From positions 30,556-94,555 of the forward strand of contig NZ_JAVDQI010000009.1 in NCBI RefSeq assembly GCF_031454185.1: a stretch of DNA of 64,000 nucleotides. Direction: 5' to 3'. Below are positions 9,147 to 16,530 of the stretch, one piece after another (positions within the stretch are counted from its first letter, which is position 1; the number at the start of each line of letters is the position of its first letter). The notes under the pieces are model-generated. The model saw nothing but the letters and a program-made list of their open reading frames with translations. It was not told the origin of the DNA and searched no databases. This stretch comes from Methanococcoides alaskense. Lineage in GTDB: Archaea > Halobacteriota > Methanosarcinia > Methanosarcinales > Methanosarcinaceae. The position numbers were made by a program, and so were the translations under genes.

Positions 9147-10277
9147 TTGGCAGCACAGGCAAGAGGCTATGCAAAAGCTGCTAAGACATTGGAAGAAGAG
9201 AATAAAAAAGAGAGAGCAAGGGAACTATATCTAAGATCTGCAAAGCTCTACAATGAAGCTTCGAAACTCTCAACTGACAAAACCGATAAGAATACACAGC
9301 GTGACCTTGCAGAACACCTTTTTGCAAAGGCACAGTCATTCAAAAGATCAGGCGTCCAGTATTCCGGCTCAGGCACGGGTACAAAGGAAGATACTGATGA
9401 ATCATCATTATCAAAAGATGACCTTATAATGACAGAAAAGCCCGATATCGGATTTTCGGATATTGGAGGCCTCGAGTCTGTTAAAGAGGATATCAGAAAG
9501 GCCATAATATACCCATTCACTCATAAGGAACTATACCAGATGTATGGCCAGAAAGCCGGTGAAGGAATACTCCTGCACGGGCCCCCAGGTTGTGGGAAGA
9601 CAATGATGGCAAAGGCCGCTGCAAAGGAATGTGGTGCAGATTTCATTAGTGTCAAAACAAGTAGCATTGTAAGTAAATGGGTGGGTGCTTCTGAAAAGAA
9701 CATAAAGAAGGTCTTTGACACTGCAAGGGAATGTGAGAAAGCCATCATCTTTTTTGACGAGATAGACTCCATAGGAGGCAGGCGAAGTGAAGCTGAAGAC
9801 TATGCCAAAAGAGTGGTCAATGAACTGCTTGCCCAGATGGATGGAGTGGATACCGCCGATGATGACCTGCTGGTCCTTGCTGCGACCAACGAACCCTGGG
9901 CCATAGACCCGGCACTTCGCAGACCGGGACGCTTTAGTAAACTTGTTTTCGTGCCGGAACCGGACCTTCCTGCAAGAAGTGCCATCTTTAAGATCAACCT
10001 GAAGAAAAGACCGATCGATGATGATGTCAACGTAGAGAAACTGGCAGAGATGACCGGATCATATTCAGGAGCAGATATTTCGGCCATTTGCAAAGAAGCC
10101 GCTGATATTCCGCTTGGAGAGGCACTTCGTGGTGCAGAACCCCGGAAGATAAAGATGGATGATTTCATCAAAGTACTGGAGCAAAGGAAACCTTCTATCA
10201 CCAGCTGGTATTCCGAAGCAAAACGTGAAGTAAAGAAAACTGGCGAAGAAGAAGTATTTAGAGAGCTATTCCACTAA
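9147..10277 (+). CDS. Vps4/CdvC-like AAA ATPase with N-terminal MIT-like domain
   Basis: A 376-aa AAA ATPase. Residues about 3-65 are helical and MIT-like (YAKAAKTLEEENKK, then ARELYLRSAKLYNEA), joined by a Ser/Gly/Thr linker to a single AAA module. Walker A is GPPGCGKT (145-152), Walker B IIFFDEID (200-207), sensor-1 AATNE, and the arginine fingers lie in LRRPGRF (257-263). The C-terminal end MDDFIKVLEQRKPSITSWY resembles Vps4. Expected to remodel or disassemble the ESCRT-III-like polymer encoded 63 bases upstream. There is no ATG before the MIT region; TTG at 9147 is the only standard start after the upstream in-frame TGA, so the start is probable rather than certain. Confidence 0.87.
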   Translation: MAAQARGYAKAAKTLEEENKKERARELYLRSAKLYNEASKLSTDKTDKNTQRDLAEHLFAKAQSFKRSGVQYSGSGTGTKEDTDESSLSKDDLIMTEKPDIGFSDIGGLESVKEDIRKAIIYPFTHKELYQMYGQKAGEGILLHGPPGCGKTMMAKAAAKECGADFISVKTSSIVSKWVGASEKNIKKVFDTARECEKAIIFFDEIDSIGGRRSEAEDYAKRVVNELLAQMDGVDTADDDLLVLAATNEPWAIDPALRRPGRFSKLVFVPEPDLPARSAIFKINLKKRPIDDDVNVEKLAEMTGSYSGADISAICKEAADIPLGEALRGAEPRKIKMDDFIKVLEQRKPSITSWYSEAKREVKKTGEEEVFRELFH

Positions 10278-10295
10278 TAACAGAGAGTGAAAGAT

Positions 10296-11579
10296 ATGGA
10301 TCTGGAATCCCACCCCACAACATTGCAGGAAGAAAACAGGAAAAAAGTGCATGAGCTTCTGAAGAACACGCACTCACGCATCGAAAAACTGATCCAGAAG
10401 ACATATCAACAAAAGGATTCAGCCACTACTTCACAACTTCGACAGCTTCGGACGAGGATAACAGGACTGATAGCAGAAGCTGAAAAAAAAGAACTTGACT
10501 CCTTCGGTAGTCATACCGGCAACATTGATGAGTTCTATGAGAACGAAGAAAGATTCATAGAAACCCCTACGTTGCTGCTTCAGGAAGTGGAGAATGCCCT
10601 TGCTACCGGTGAGAATGTCGATGTCTTTGCTATCAGTGACCTTGTGGACAAAATGGACATGGGATTTAGCCACAGGATCGAGCTTACAAACAAGAACCTG
10701 AGCGAATACGAGAACAGGATCGGAAGTAAAAAGCAAGCTGAAAGAGAAGAAAGGGAAAGGCAAGAAAAGGAAATAAGAGAGAAAGAGCAGAAGGAAGCTG
10801 AGGAAAAAACCCCTGCAGAAGACAAAACTGAAATGTCTAAAACTTTCCCCTCCGAGATCAAAACTAGCTCAACTGATGATATTGAAGATGAAACATCAGT
10901 CACCTCTGACACCCAGGCCCATATTAAAAAAGATGAACTTGATACTGAAACCCTTTCAAAACTTTACAGTTACATAAATATTCTGGAGCAAAAATTTGAG
11001 AACCATTATCCAGAGGTCTCTTATGATGGAGAATACATTGCAGACAAGCAATGGAAGGTCGAGCTTTCAAAAAAAAGTGTTCGTGGTTCCATAAAGGAAG
11101 GAAGATTCAAAACTCCAATGCTTATTGTCGATAACTACTGGAAATCCATAGAAGACAAGAGAGATATCATCGAGATGATACAGGCAAAAGCAAGTACCAT
11201 CGAACAAAACCAGTACGTGAGCCTGTGTTTTATCAACAGTTCATGGGATCAAAACATAAAGGACTGGGCAAGGACATATTCACATCAGAGACTGGGATTT
11301 TTCATCTACGACCTGCTGGAAGACGATCTTGTATACAATGAAACTGATGAAAATAACCGGAAATTTGCATTCTGGCATTCCACAAATGGAACCCGGAGTA
11401 AATTGACACAGATCGTAGATCAACTCATTGAAGATGAAGAGTACTTTGACCTCAATGATGTTATGGAACATTCCGGGCTTAACTTAAGAGGAGCTAAAAA
11501 ATTCATAGATAGCCTCGTCAAGAAGAAAGCACTCATCGATGTTGGCCTGGACTCACCAAAATATACAAGATCAAAATAA
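10296..11579 (+). CDS. Uncharacterised coiled-coil protein with C-terminal winged helix, ESCRT-like locus
   Basis: A 427-aa protein I cannot assign to a named family. Residues about 8-160 are helical and coiled-coil-rich, ending in a Glu/Lys/Arg-rich stretch. An acidic Ser/Thr linker (about 165-210) leads to a globular alpha/beta domain (about 220-360) and a C-terminal winged-helix-like segment (FDLNDVMEHSGL, then AKKFIDSLVKKKALI). GTG at 10287 is an alternative start. It follows the Vps4-like gene by 18 bases on the same strand, so it is likely a third component of the locus. Winged-helix adaptors occur in ESCRT-II, but homology to these is not shown. Confidence 0.65.
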   Translation: MDLESHPTTLQEENRKKVHELLKNTHSRIEKLIQKTYQQKDSATTSQLRQLRTRITGLIAEAEKKELDSFGSHTGNIDEFYENEERFIETPTLLLQEVENALATGENVDVFAISDLVDKMDMGFSHRIELTNKNLSEYENRIGSKKQAEREERERQEKEIREKEQKEAEEKTPAEDKTEMSKTFPSEIKTSSTDDIEDETSVTSDTQAHIKKDELDTETLSKLYSYINILEQKFENHYPEVSYDGEYIADKQWKVELSKKSVRGSIKEGRFKTPMLIVDNYWKSIEDKRDIIEMIQAKASTIEQNQYVSLCFINSSWDQNIKDWARTYSHQRLGFFIYDLLEDDLVYNETDENNRKFAFWHSTNGTRSKLTQIVDQLIEDEEYFDLNDVMEHSGLNLRGAKKFIDSLVKKKALIDVGLDSPKYTRSK

Positions 11580-11635
11580 TACAAGGTCAATAAAATTAAT
11601 TAAAAAAAAAGAATTAAAAAGGAGAGTGACGAATA

Positions 11636-12043
11636 TCACTCTGCTGATGCTTCAACGTCTTCTGAACCGCCACCAAGGATATCTTCAATGGTCTTGTCAG
11701 AGTATCCTGTAACTTTGGTGTTGATCTGGGTAATGTCAGGAGCGATCTCGCTTCCACGAAGGAATTTCCTTCGGCGCACGCCTTTTGCTACTGGTGAATA
11801 TCCTACACCCTTTGCAATGAGGATCTTTTGCCTCTTTGGACCTGGAAGGGTTGGGCTCATTACGAAACCACCGTTGTCGGTACCGCCTGTAATGGTTAGT
11901 GTGTAACCATCCAGACCTACTGTTGCGCCATCTACTGTCTGACCAATAGATCTTCCAATGTACTGGTTTGCTTCAGCTCCAGTAATGTCGAACTGGTAGG
12001 TCTTTGTTTTTGGATCTGAAACTACAATTTTAAAATCTGCCAT
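11636..12043 (-). CDS. rps6e: 30S ribosomal protein S6e
   Basis: A 135-aa archaeal S6e, a small-subunit protein. The N-terminal ADFKIVVSDPKTKTYQFDI and the GPKRQKILIAKGVGY and KGVRRRKFLRG segments are typical. A short acidic tail (EDVEASAE) ends the protein. TTGGAGGC lies seven bases before the ATG, and a TATA-like TTTAAATA is about 35 bases upstream of the start. It follows infB on the same strand with a 90-base gap that contains its own promoter. Confidence 0.96.
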   Translation of the reverse strand: MADFKIVVSDPKTKTYQFDITGAEANQYIGRSIGQTVDGATVGLDGYTLTITGGTDNGGFVMSPTLPGPKRQKILIAKGVGYSPVAKGVRRRKFLRGSEIAPDITQINTKVTGYSDKTIEDILGGGSEDVEASAE

Positions 12044-12093
12044 GATTTGCCTCCAATATGTTTGAATAAATTCGTATTTAAAGTTAGCTTAAG

Positions 12094-12112
12094 CCTGTAT
12101 ATGAATTACAGG
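12094..12112 (-). terminator. Small hairpin between infB and rps6e
   Basis: CCTGTA and TACAGG pair perfectly around a 7-base loop, 22 bases beyond the infB stop and just before the probable rps6e promoter. It could mark the 3' end of the infB transcript; there is no strong T tract directly after it. Confidence 0.3.
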
Positions 12113-12133
12113 TATTTATTTTGTATCCATCGA

Positions 12134-13909
12134 TCATTTCGCCCAGAATGGGTTATCCCTTCTTTTTATATCCAAGAAGGAGTCAAGTGCTTCTAATTCA
12201 TCCGCCGAAAGTGAATCGTAAAGTTCGTGCTCAAGTATCTTAGCATGCTTTTCAGGTATGTCCGCATAGAGAACATCGCCTTCGTTTATCTGTCTGCCCA
12301 CTGTAGGGCCATCGATAGACATCGCAACCTCCATACCGATAGTAGCAACACTTACGTTCTCACCTCGGGATTGCAAGCCTTTTACAATTCCCACTACAGT
12401 ACCATCGCCTGTCGTAACATCGACCTTCGTCTTGATGGTACCACCTATTACCCGTACACCTACAACAGCAGGTTTGCTCTGTCTGAACACACAGTCAGGC
12501 ATAATAGTGAACATAGCGGGTTTGACAATTGTCTCGGAAACGGCCTTTTCGGATATAGCCCGCTGTTCCTTTACCCAATCCCTATAGTCATCTATCAAAC
12601 GGTAGATGACATCGTTCATGAACACCTTGACGCCAGTAGATTGTACTTTTTCTTTGGCATCAGGAAGGATATTGACATTAAACCCTACAATAACAGAATG
12701 GAACGGATCTTCGATAGCGAAAGCTTCCATAATGTCCCTGTTGGAAATATCACCCACATCTGCTTTGCGAATAGGGATATCCTCTTTTTTAAGTTCATTC
12801 ACAAGAGCTTCAAGAGAGCCAATTGTATCGGCTTTGATAGTAATACCACTCTGATCGGTATCGATCTGGACATCTTCGACCTCATTACGCACCTCTTCAA
12901 CAACAGCATCCAGTGTTTCAGCAGTAGCTACCCTAACTGAACCTCCGGATAATGCACCATCGAGATGAGGAGCTGAGATCTTAACACCAACTGCAGCAGT
13001 AACCTTACTGACCTGCTTGAACTTATCTTCAACATTGATCTCTGAAAGAGCACGTGGTTTTAGGATAGCACGAACTTTTGTCTGTATAGGTTCACCTAAA
13101 CATCCAACAACTATCGTATCACCTTTTTTCAGCACTCCATCATACAAGATAAGATCAAGGGTGGTACCAAGCCCACGCTCTTCTTTGACCTCCAGAACAG
13201 TACCCACACCGGGCCCTTCTGCATTATAATGAAGATTCGATTCAAGGAATCTCTGCGCCAGTCCCAGCAGAACCATCAATAGATCAGGAATACCTTCACC
13301 TGTGATCGCACTGATAGGAATAACACCGATATTATGCTGGAAATCGTTTACACGGTCATATCGATCAGAACTGAAACCATTTTTATACAGTTCACCTACG
13401 ACCTCATAGAACTTGGTGTCAAGGCTTCCCCTTACGTGTTCGCTCTGCTTATTGTAAGACGTCATGAAAGGAGCACCTTTTTGAGGGTTCCAACCATGGA
13501 TCTTGTCGATCTTGTTCGCCACAACAACGAACGGGGTCTTATGCTGTTGCAAAATATTCAGGCTCTCGATCGTCTGTGGTTTAAAACCTTCATTGATATC
13601 AACGATAACAACGGCAAGGTCTGCAAGAGCACCGCCACGACTCCTCAACGTAGTGAACGCATGATGTCCAGGCGTATCAATGAAAAGAAGTCCAGGAACC
13701 ATGAACTTGTCAAGTAGACCTGGATTCCCACATTTATCCACAATAGCACTTATAGGAACTTCAGTTGCACCAATGTGCTGGGTGATAGCTCCAGCTTCTC
13801 CGGATACAACTGAACTTCCACGTATCATGTCAAGCAGTGAGGTCTTGCCGTGATCCACATGCCCCATAACACAAACGATAGGAGTTCGTAAGTTATCTTT
13901 TACAACCAT
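12134..13909 (-). CDS. infB: Translation initiation factor aIF5B (IF2-like GTPase)
   Basis: A 591-aa archaeal IF5B, the GTPase that promotes subunit joining and initiator tRNA placement. The G1 motif GHVDHGKTSLLD is near residue 16, G3 DTPGHHAF near 78 and G4 NKID near 112. Beta-barrel and C-terminal domains follow, at the normal archaeal length with no inteins. It is the last gene of an L7Ae-S28e-L24e-Ndk-aIF5B cluster common in archaea. The 155-base spacer before it contains a structured element (13957-14033). Confidence 0.97.
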   Translation of the reverse strand: MVVKDNLRTPIVCVMGHVDHGKTSLLDMIRGSSVVSGEAGAITQHIGATEVPISAIVDKCGNPGLLDKFMVPGLLFIDTPGHHAFTTLRSRGGALADLAVVIVDINEGFKPQTIESLNILQQHKTPFVVVANKIDKIHGWNPQKGAPFMTSYNKQSEHVRGSLDTKFYEVVGELYKNGFSSDRYDRVNDFQHNIGVIPISAITGEGIPDLLMVLLGLAQRFLESNLHYNAEGPGVGTVLEVKEERGLGTTLDLILYDGVLKKGDTIVVGCLGEPIQTKVRAILKPRALSEINVEDKFKQVSKVTAAVGVKISAPHLDGALSGGSVRVATAETLDAVVEEVRNEVEDVQIDTDQSGITIKADTIGSLEALVNELKKEDIPIRKADVGDISNRDIMEAFAIEDPFHSVIVGFNVNILPDAKEKVQSTGVKVFMNDVIYRLIDDYRDWVKEQRAISEKAVSETIVKPAMFTIMPDCVFRQSKPAVVGVRVIGGTIKTKVDVTTGDGTVVGIVKGLQSRGENVSVATIGMEVAMSIDGPTVGRQINEGDVLYADIPEKHAKILEHELYDSLSADELEALDSFLDIKRRDNPFWAK

Positions 13910-13956
13910 GACACAACTCTCTCTGAAATCCTGTTGAATTCATTAATATTAAAAAA

Positions 13957-14033
13957 AACATTCAGGAGCGTTAGTACATAACATACTAACAATGAAAGAG
14001 GACCGAATTATCGGCCTCTTGTCCCTGAATGTT
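13957..14033 (-). ncRNA. Candidate structured RNA: three-way junction between ndk and infB, followed by a U tract
   Basis: A perfect 10-bp outer stem (13957-13966 with 14024-14033) encloses two hairpins. One is a 7-bp stem (13970-13976 with 13984-13990, 7-base loop). The other is a 6-bp plus 4-bp stem with one bulged base (13996-14006 with 14011-14020, 4-base loop). On the minus strand the outer stem runs directly into eight T residues, 48 bases before the infB start. It could be an infB leader or attenuator, a processed small RNA, or a small mobile repeat. The pairing is seen in the sequence; the function is not. Confidence 0.5.
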
Positions 14034-14064
14034 ATTCGATCTTCAGATATCTGATCCTTTCGAA

Positions 14065-14514
14065 TCACTCATACAACCATTCATCATCTGCTCGTGGATA
14101 GCCAGAGATCTCAGACTCTTCAAAGTGAAGAGCTATCTCACGCTCTGCTGATTCCGGAGCATCGGATGCATGGACAACATTTCTACCCATATCAACTGCA
14201 AGATCGCCACGGATAGTTCCAGGCAATGCATCGATAGGATTTGTTGCACCATTGATCGCACGCATGATCTTGATCGCGTTATTGCCTTCAATGACCATCG
14301 AAACGGATGGTCCTGAAGTTACAAAGGATATGAGTGAACCGAAGAAAGGCCTCTCGGAGTGCTCTTTGTAGTGCTCCTTTGCAGCCGCTTCGGTCATCAC
14401 ATTCATCCTTAATGCTGCGACCTTAAGACCTTTTTTCTCAATTCTTGAGACGATCTCGCCAACAAGACAGCGCTGAACGCCATCCGGTTTGACCATAACA
14501 TAGGTTCTTTCCAT
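14065..14514 (-). CDS. ndk: Nucleoside diphosphate kinase
   Basis: A 149-aa NDP kinase that balances nucleoside triphosphate pools. ERTYVMVKPDGVQRCLVGEI opens the fold and the active-site His lies in NVVHASDAPESA (GRNVVHASD), the canonical motif. GGTGA sits six bases before the ATG at 14514, so the five residues upstream of it are not part of the protein. It lies between the L24e gene and infB in the conserved archaeal cluster. Confidence 0.97.
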   Translation of the reverse strand: MERTYVMVKPDGVQRCLVGEIVSRIEKKGLKVAALRMNVMTEAAAKEHYKEHSERPFFGSLISFVTSGPSVSMVIEGNNAIKIMRAINGATNPIDALPGTIRGDLAVDMGRNVVHASDAPESAEREIALHFEESEISGYPRADDEWLYE

Positions 14515-14528
14515 CAGATTCACCAACA

Positions 14529-14717
14529 TTAGGCTTTCTTCAGGTAGATCCTACCCTGTTCTGTCCAGACAGTACGTCTTGGAAGTCTTCCAAGATCGAA
14601 GTTGCCCTTACACTTAGAAGAACAGAAATAATATGTGGATCCGTCCCTCTTTGCAAAAAGGAGACCTGTACCTGGTTCAAGCAACTCTCCGCAAAATGAA
14701 CATTTTCTCTGTTCCAT
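14529..14717 (-). CDS. rpl24e: 50S ribosomal protein L24e
   Basis: A 62-aa zinc-ribbon ribosomal protein with CSFCG and CSSKC cysteine pairs and the typical GLLFAKRDGSTYYFC core. The ATG at 14717 follows GGTGA by five bases. The upstream S28e reading frame ends at 14723, so the two genes are six bases apart. Its stop is 14 bases from the ndk start. Confidence 0.96.
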   Translation of the reverse strand: MEQRKCSFCGELLEPGTGLLFAKRDGSTYYFCSSKCKGNFDLGRLPRRTVWTEQGRIYLKKA

Positions 14718-14722
14718 TATCA

Positions 14723-14938
14723 TCACCTGGTAGTTAGTTTCTTAGCCTCTCTGGATGTTTCCATAAGCATGAAAACATCAGCAATTCTCACCGGACCAAC
14801 GCAGTTTCTTGTAATGATCCTACCCTTGTCGCGACCTTCAAGAACCCTGCACTGAATCTGGCTGGCTTCACCATGCATACCGGTGTTACCGATCACGTCG
14901 ATAACCTCAGCTGCAAAACCCATATCATCATCTGCCAT
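14723..14938 (-). CDS. rps28e: 30S ribosomal protein S28e
   Basis: A 71-aa OB-fold ribosomal protein with the family signature segments AEVIDVIGNTGMHGEASQI and GRIITRNCVGPVRIADVF. Full length for archaeal S28e. It follows the L7Ae gene by 22 bases in the same operon. Confidence 0.97.
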   Translation of the reverse strand: MADDDMGFAAEVIDVIGNTGMHGEASQIQCRVLEGRDKGRIITRNCVGPVRIADVFMLMETSREAKKLTTR

Positions 14939-14960
14939 TCGGGATACCTCCAGTCAATGA

Positions 14961-15314
14961 TTATTTGAGTGCAGCGACTTTCTGTGCAACGTCTTCTACA
15001 AGTTCGCTGCCCTTTCCTGCATCAGTGATCACAACAGCTGCACAGCCTACACCAATTCCACATGCTGCACCAAGTTCTTTCTGCTGTTTTACAAAAATGT
15101 ATGGTGTGTTCTTTTCTTCGCAAAGAGCTGGAATGTGAGCAACGATCTCGGATGGCTCAATGTCAGCTGCGATTACCGCAAGCTTTGTGATGCCTCTTTC
15201 GATAGCTTTTGTTGCTTCGTTTGTACCTTTCTTTACCTTACCGGTGTCTCTTGCGAGTTCGATTGCTTCAAGTGCTTTGTCTGCTAATTCATCAGGAACT
15301 TCGAATTTAACCAT
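14961..15314 (-). CDS. rpl7ae: Ribosomal protein L7Ae (K-turn binding)
   Basis: A 117-aa L7Ae, which binds kink-turns in rRNA, box C/D and H/ACA guide RNAs and RNase P RNA. KKGTNEATKAIERG and CGIGVGCAAVVI are the RNA-binding family motifs. AGGAGA lies just upstream of the ATG, and a hairpin sits directly before it (15331-15352). It leads the conserved translation operon. Its substrates include the box C/D guide in the tRNA-Trp intron elsewhere in this window (known function of the family). Confidence 0.97.
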   Translation of the reverse strand: MVKFEVPDELADKALEAIELARDTGKVKKGTNEATKAIERGITKLAVIAADIEPSEIVAHIPALCEEKNTPYIFVKQQKELGAACGIGVGCAAVVITDAGKGSELVEDVAQKVAALK

Positions 15315-15330
15315 TTTTATATCTCCTTCG

Positions 15331-15352
15331 AAACCGCCCTTATCTGCGGTTT
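15331..15352 (-). promoter_or_regulatory. rpl7ae: Hairpin in the rpl7ae leader next to the ribosome binding site
   Basis: AAACCGC and GCGGTTT form a perfect 7-bp stem with an 8-base loop, ending four bases before the AGGAGA ribosome site. The leader, starting near a TATATAT box at 15451-15457, is roughly 110 bases long. Archaeal L7Ae can repress its own mRNA through a leader kink-turn; TGATG and TGA elements lie upstream of this hairpin, but I cannot fold a clear kink-turn by eye. Confidence 0.4.
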
Positions 15353-15450
15353 GTCATTATTCATTGTAATTAACATCAGCAATGCACATTCACTCACAAA
15401 TGAGTAATGTTGCATCAACTAAAGTATTTGGTATGAATCGCCACAGTCAC

Positions 15451-15457
15451 ATATATA
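15451..15457 (-). promoter_or_regulatory. TATA box of the L7Ae operon
   Basis: TATATAT read on the minus strand, in a 224-base gene-free stretch before rpl7ae. Its position predicts transcription starting about 25 bases further on, leaving a leader of about 110 bases. Nothing else with coding character is seen in that gap. Confidence 0.4.
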
Positions 15458-15538
15458 GCTTACGCCAAAATGCCTGATAGCTCACCAAAGATATATGCAG
15501 AACAGAATATAAAAAAGAAAAACGAGGTGAGAACAAGC

Positions 15539-16384
15539 TCACCAAGCAGGTTCACCCAAGAAAGTATAGAAATCTGAAGAATCTAAGGTAACGGTCACCT
15601 TCAAAATATCTTCCTGAGACTCTATATCATAGTCCAGACCCTTATCAGGACCTTCAGCTGCATAAGCAGTTATATTGTTGCGAGTACCATCTGTCGGATT
15701 AAGATAGACAGTAGTACGTGACAAACTTGAATCATCAAGGAACATCAGATCAAAGTAATACTGATCTGCAAACCCATCATTCACGACCATAACTTGCTGA
15801 ATAGGTGCACCCGGCTCCACGAACTCCATCACTCTGCTGAAATCTGATGAAGCATTAGCATCGCCTTCCATGATATCCAGAACATCCTCCAACCGGTCCT
15901 GCTGACCAAAGAGCATAGGATTGCCTATTACATTATAAAGATCGCTACTGCGTGAAGCGAAATAGTATCCATTATACGCTTCCTCTGAAAGATAATAAGG
16001 GAAAGCAATTACCTCAGGGTTTATCACATGCATATTGAAACTGTGCTGGTTAGCATATTCTGCAGAGTACAACTTAGTGACCGAAACTCCATATACTGAA
16101 TCCAACTGTGATGTATTACCCATCATAAGGTAAAGTGGCGTATCCTTTATGCCGTCAATATCAACGTATTCTGCAAATACTACCCCTTCAGGTGTCACTG
16201 CCAGACCATCAGCAAGGGAGTTCAGTTCGTGATCCACATGTTCACCGAGAATAGATTCAAAGCCAACGGCATCCACAACCAAATTATCTTCAGTCTCCCC
16301 ATTCGAACCCTTAGGGATGAAAATAGACATTATCGACATGACCATTATAACAGCCAAAAAAATGGCTACATATTTTGTATTCAT
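15539..16384 (-). CDS. Membrane-anchored extracytoplasmic protein of unknown function
   Basis: A 281-aa protein with one N-terminal hydrophobic helix (about residues 4-24) and a soluble remainder that should lie outside the cell. No cysteine lipobox or known domain is recognised. The body has acidic, aromatic and Asn-rich stretches as is common in archaeal envelope proteins. It is monocistronic, between the L7Ae operon and the PAS/GAF protein. Confidence 0.7.
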   Translation of the reverse strand: MNTKYVAIFLAVIMVMSIMSIFIPKGSNGETEDNLVVDAVGFESILGEHVDHELNSLADGLAVTPEGVVFAEYVDIDGIKDTPLYLMMGNTSQLDSVYGVSVTKLYSAEYANQHSFNMHVINPEVIAFPYYLSEEAYNGYYFASRSSDLYNVIGNPMLFGQQDRLEDVLDIMEGDANASSDFSRVMEFVEPGAPIQQVMVVNDGFADQYYFDLMFLDDSSLSRTTVYLNPTDGTRNNITAYAAEGPDKGLDYDIESQEDILKVTVTLDSSDFYTFLGEPAW

Positions 16385-16530
16385 TTATACTCTCCAAAAA
16401 ATCGATGCATTATCGTATCTAATATTTAAAGCAATTATCTACATAATCATATATAAAGACTATTTATTGAATCTTAAAATAAAAGAATCTGACAGAAAAA
16501 TAGAACCCGATCCATCAGTCCATAAACCAA

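Noticed and set aside
12227..12940. 237-aa reading frame antisense to infB
   Set aside because: Covers the conserved infB coding region on the other strand; no family resemblance.
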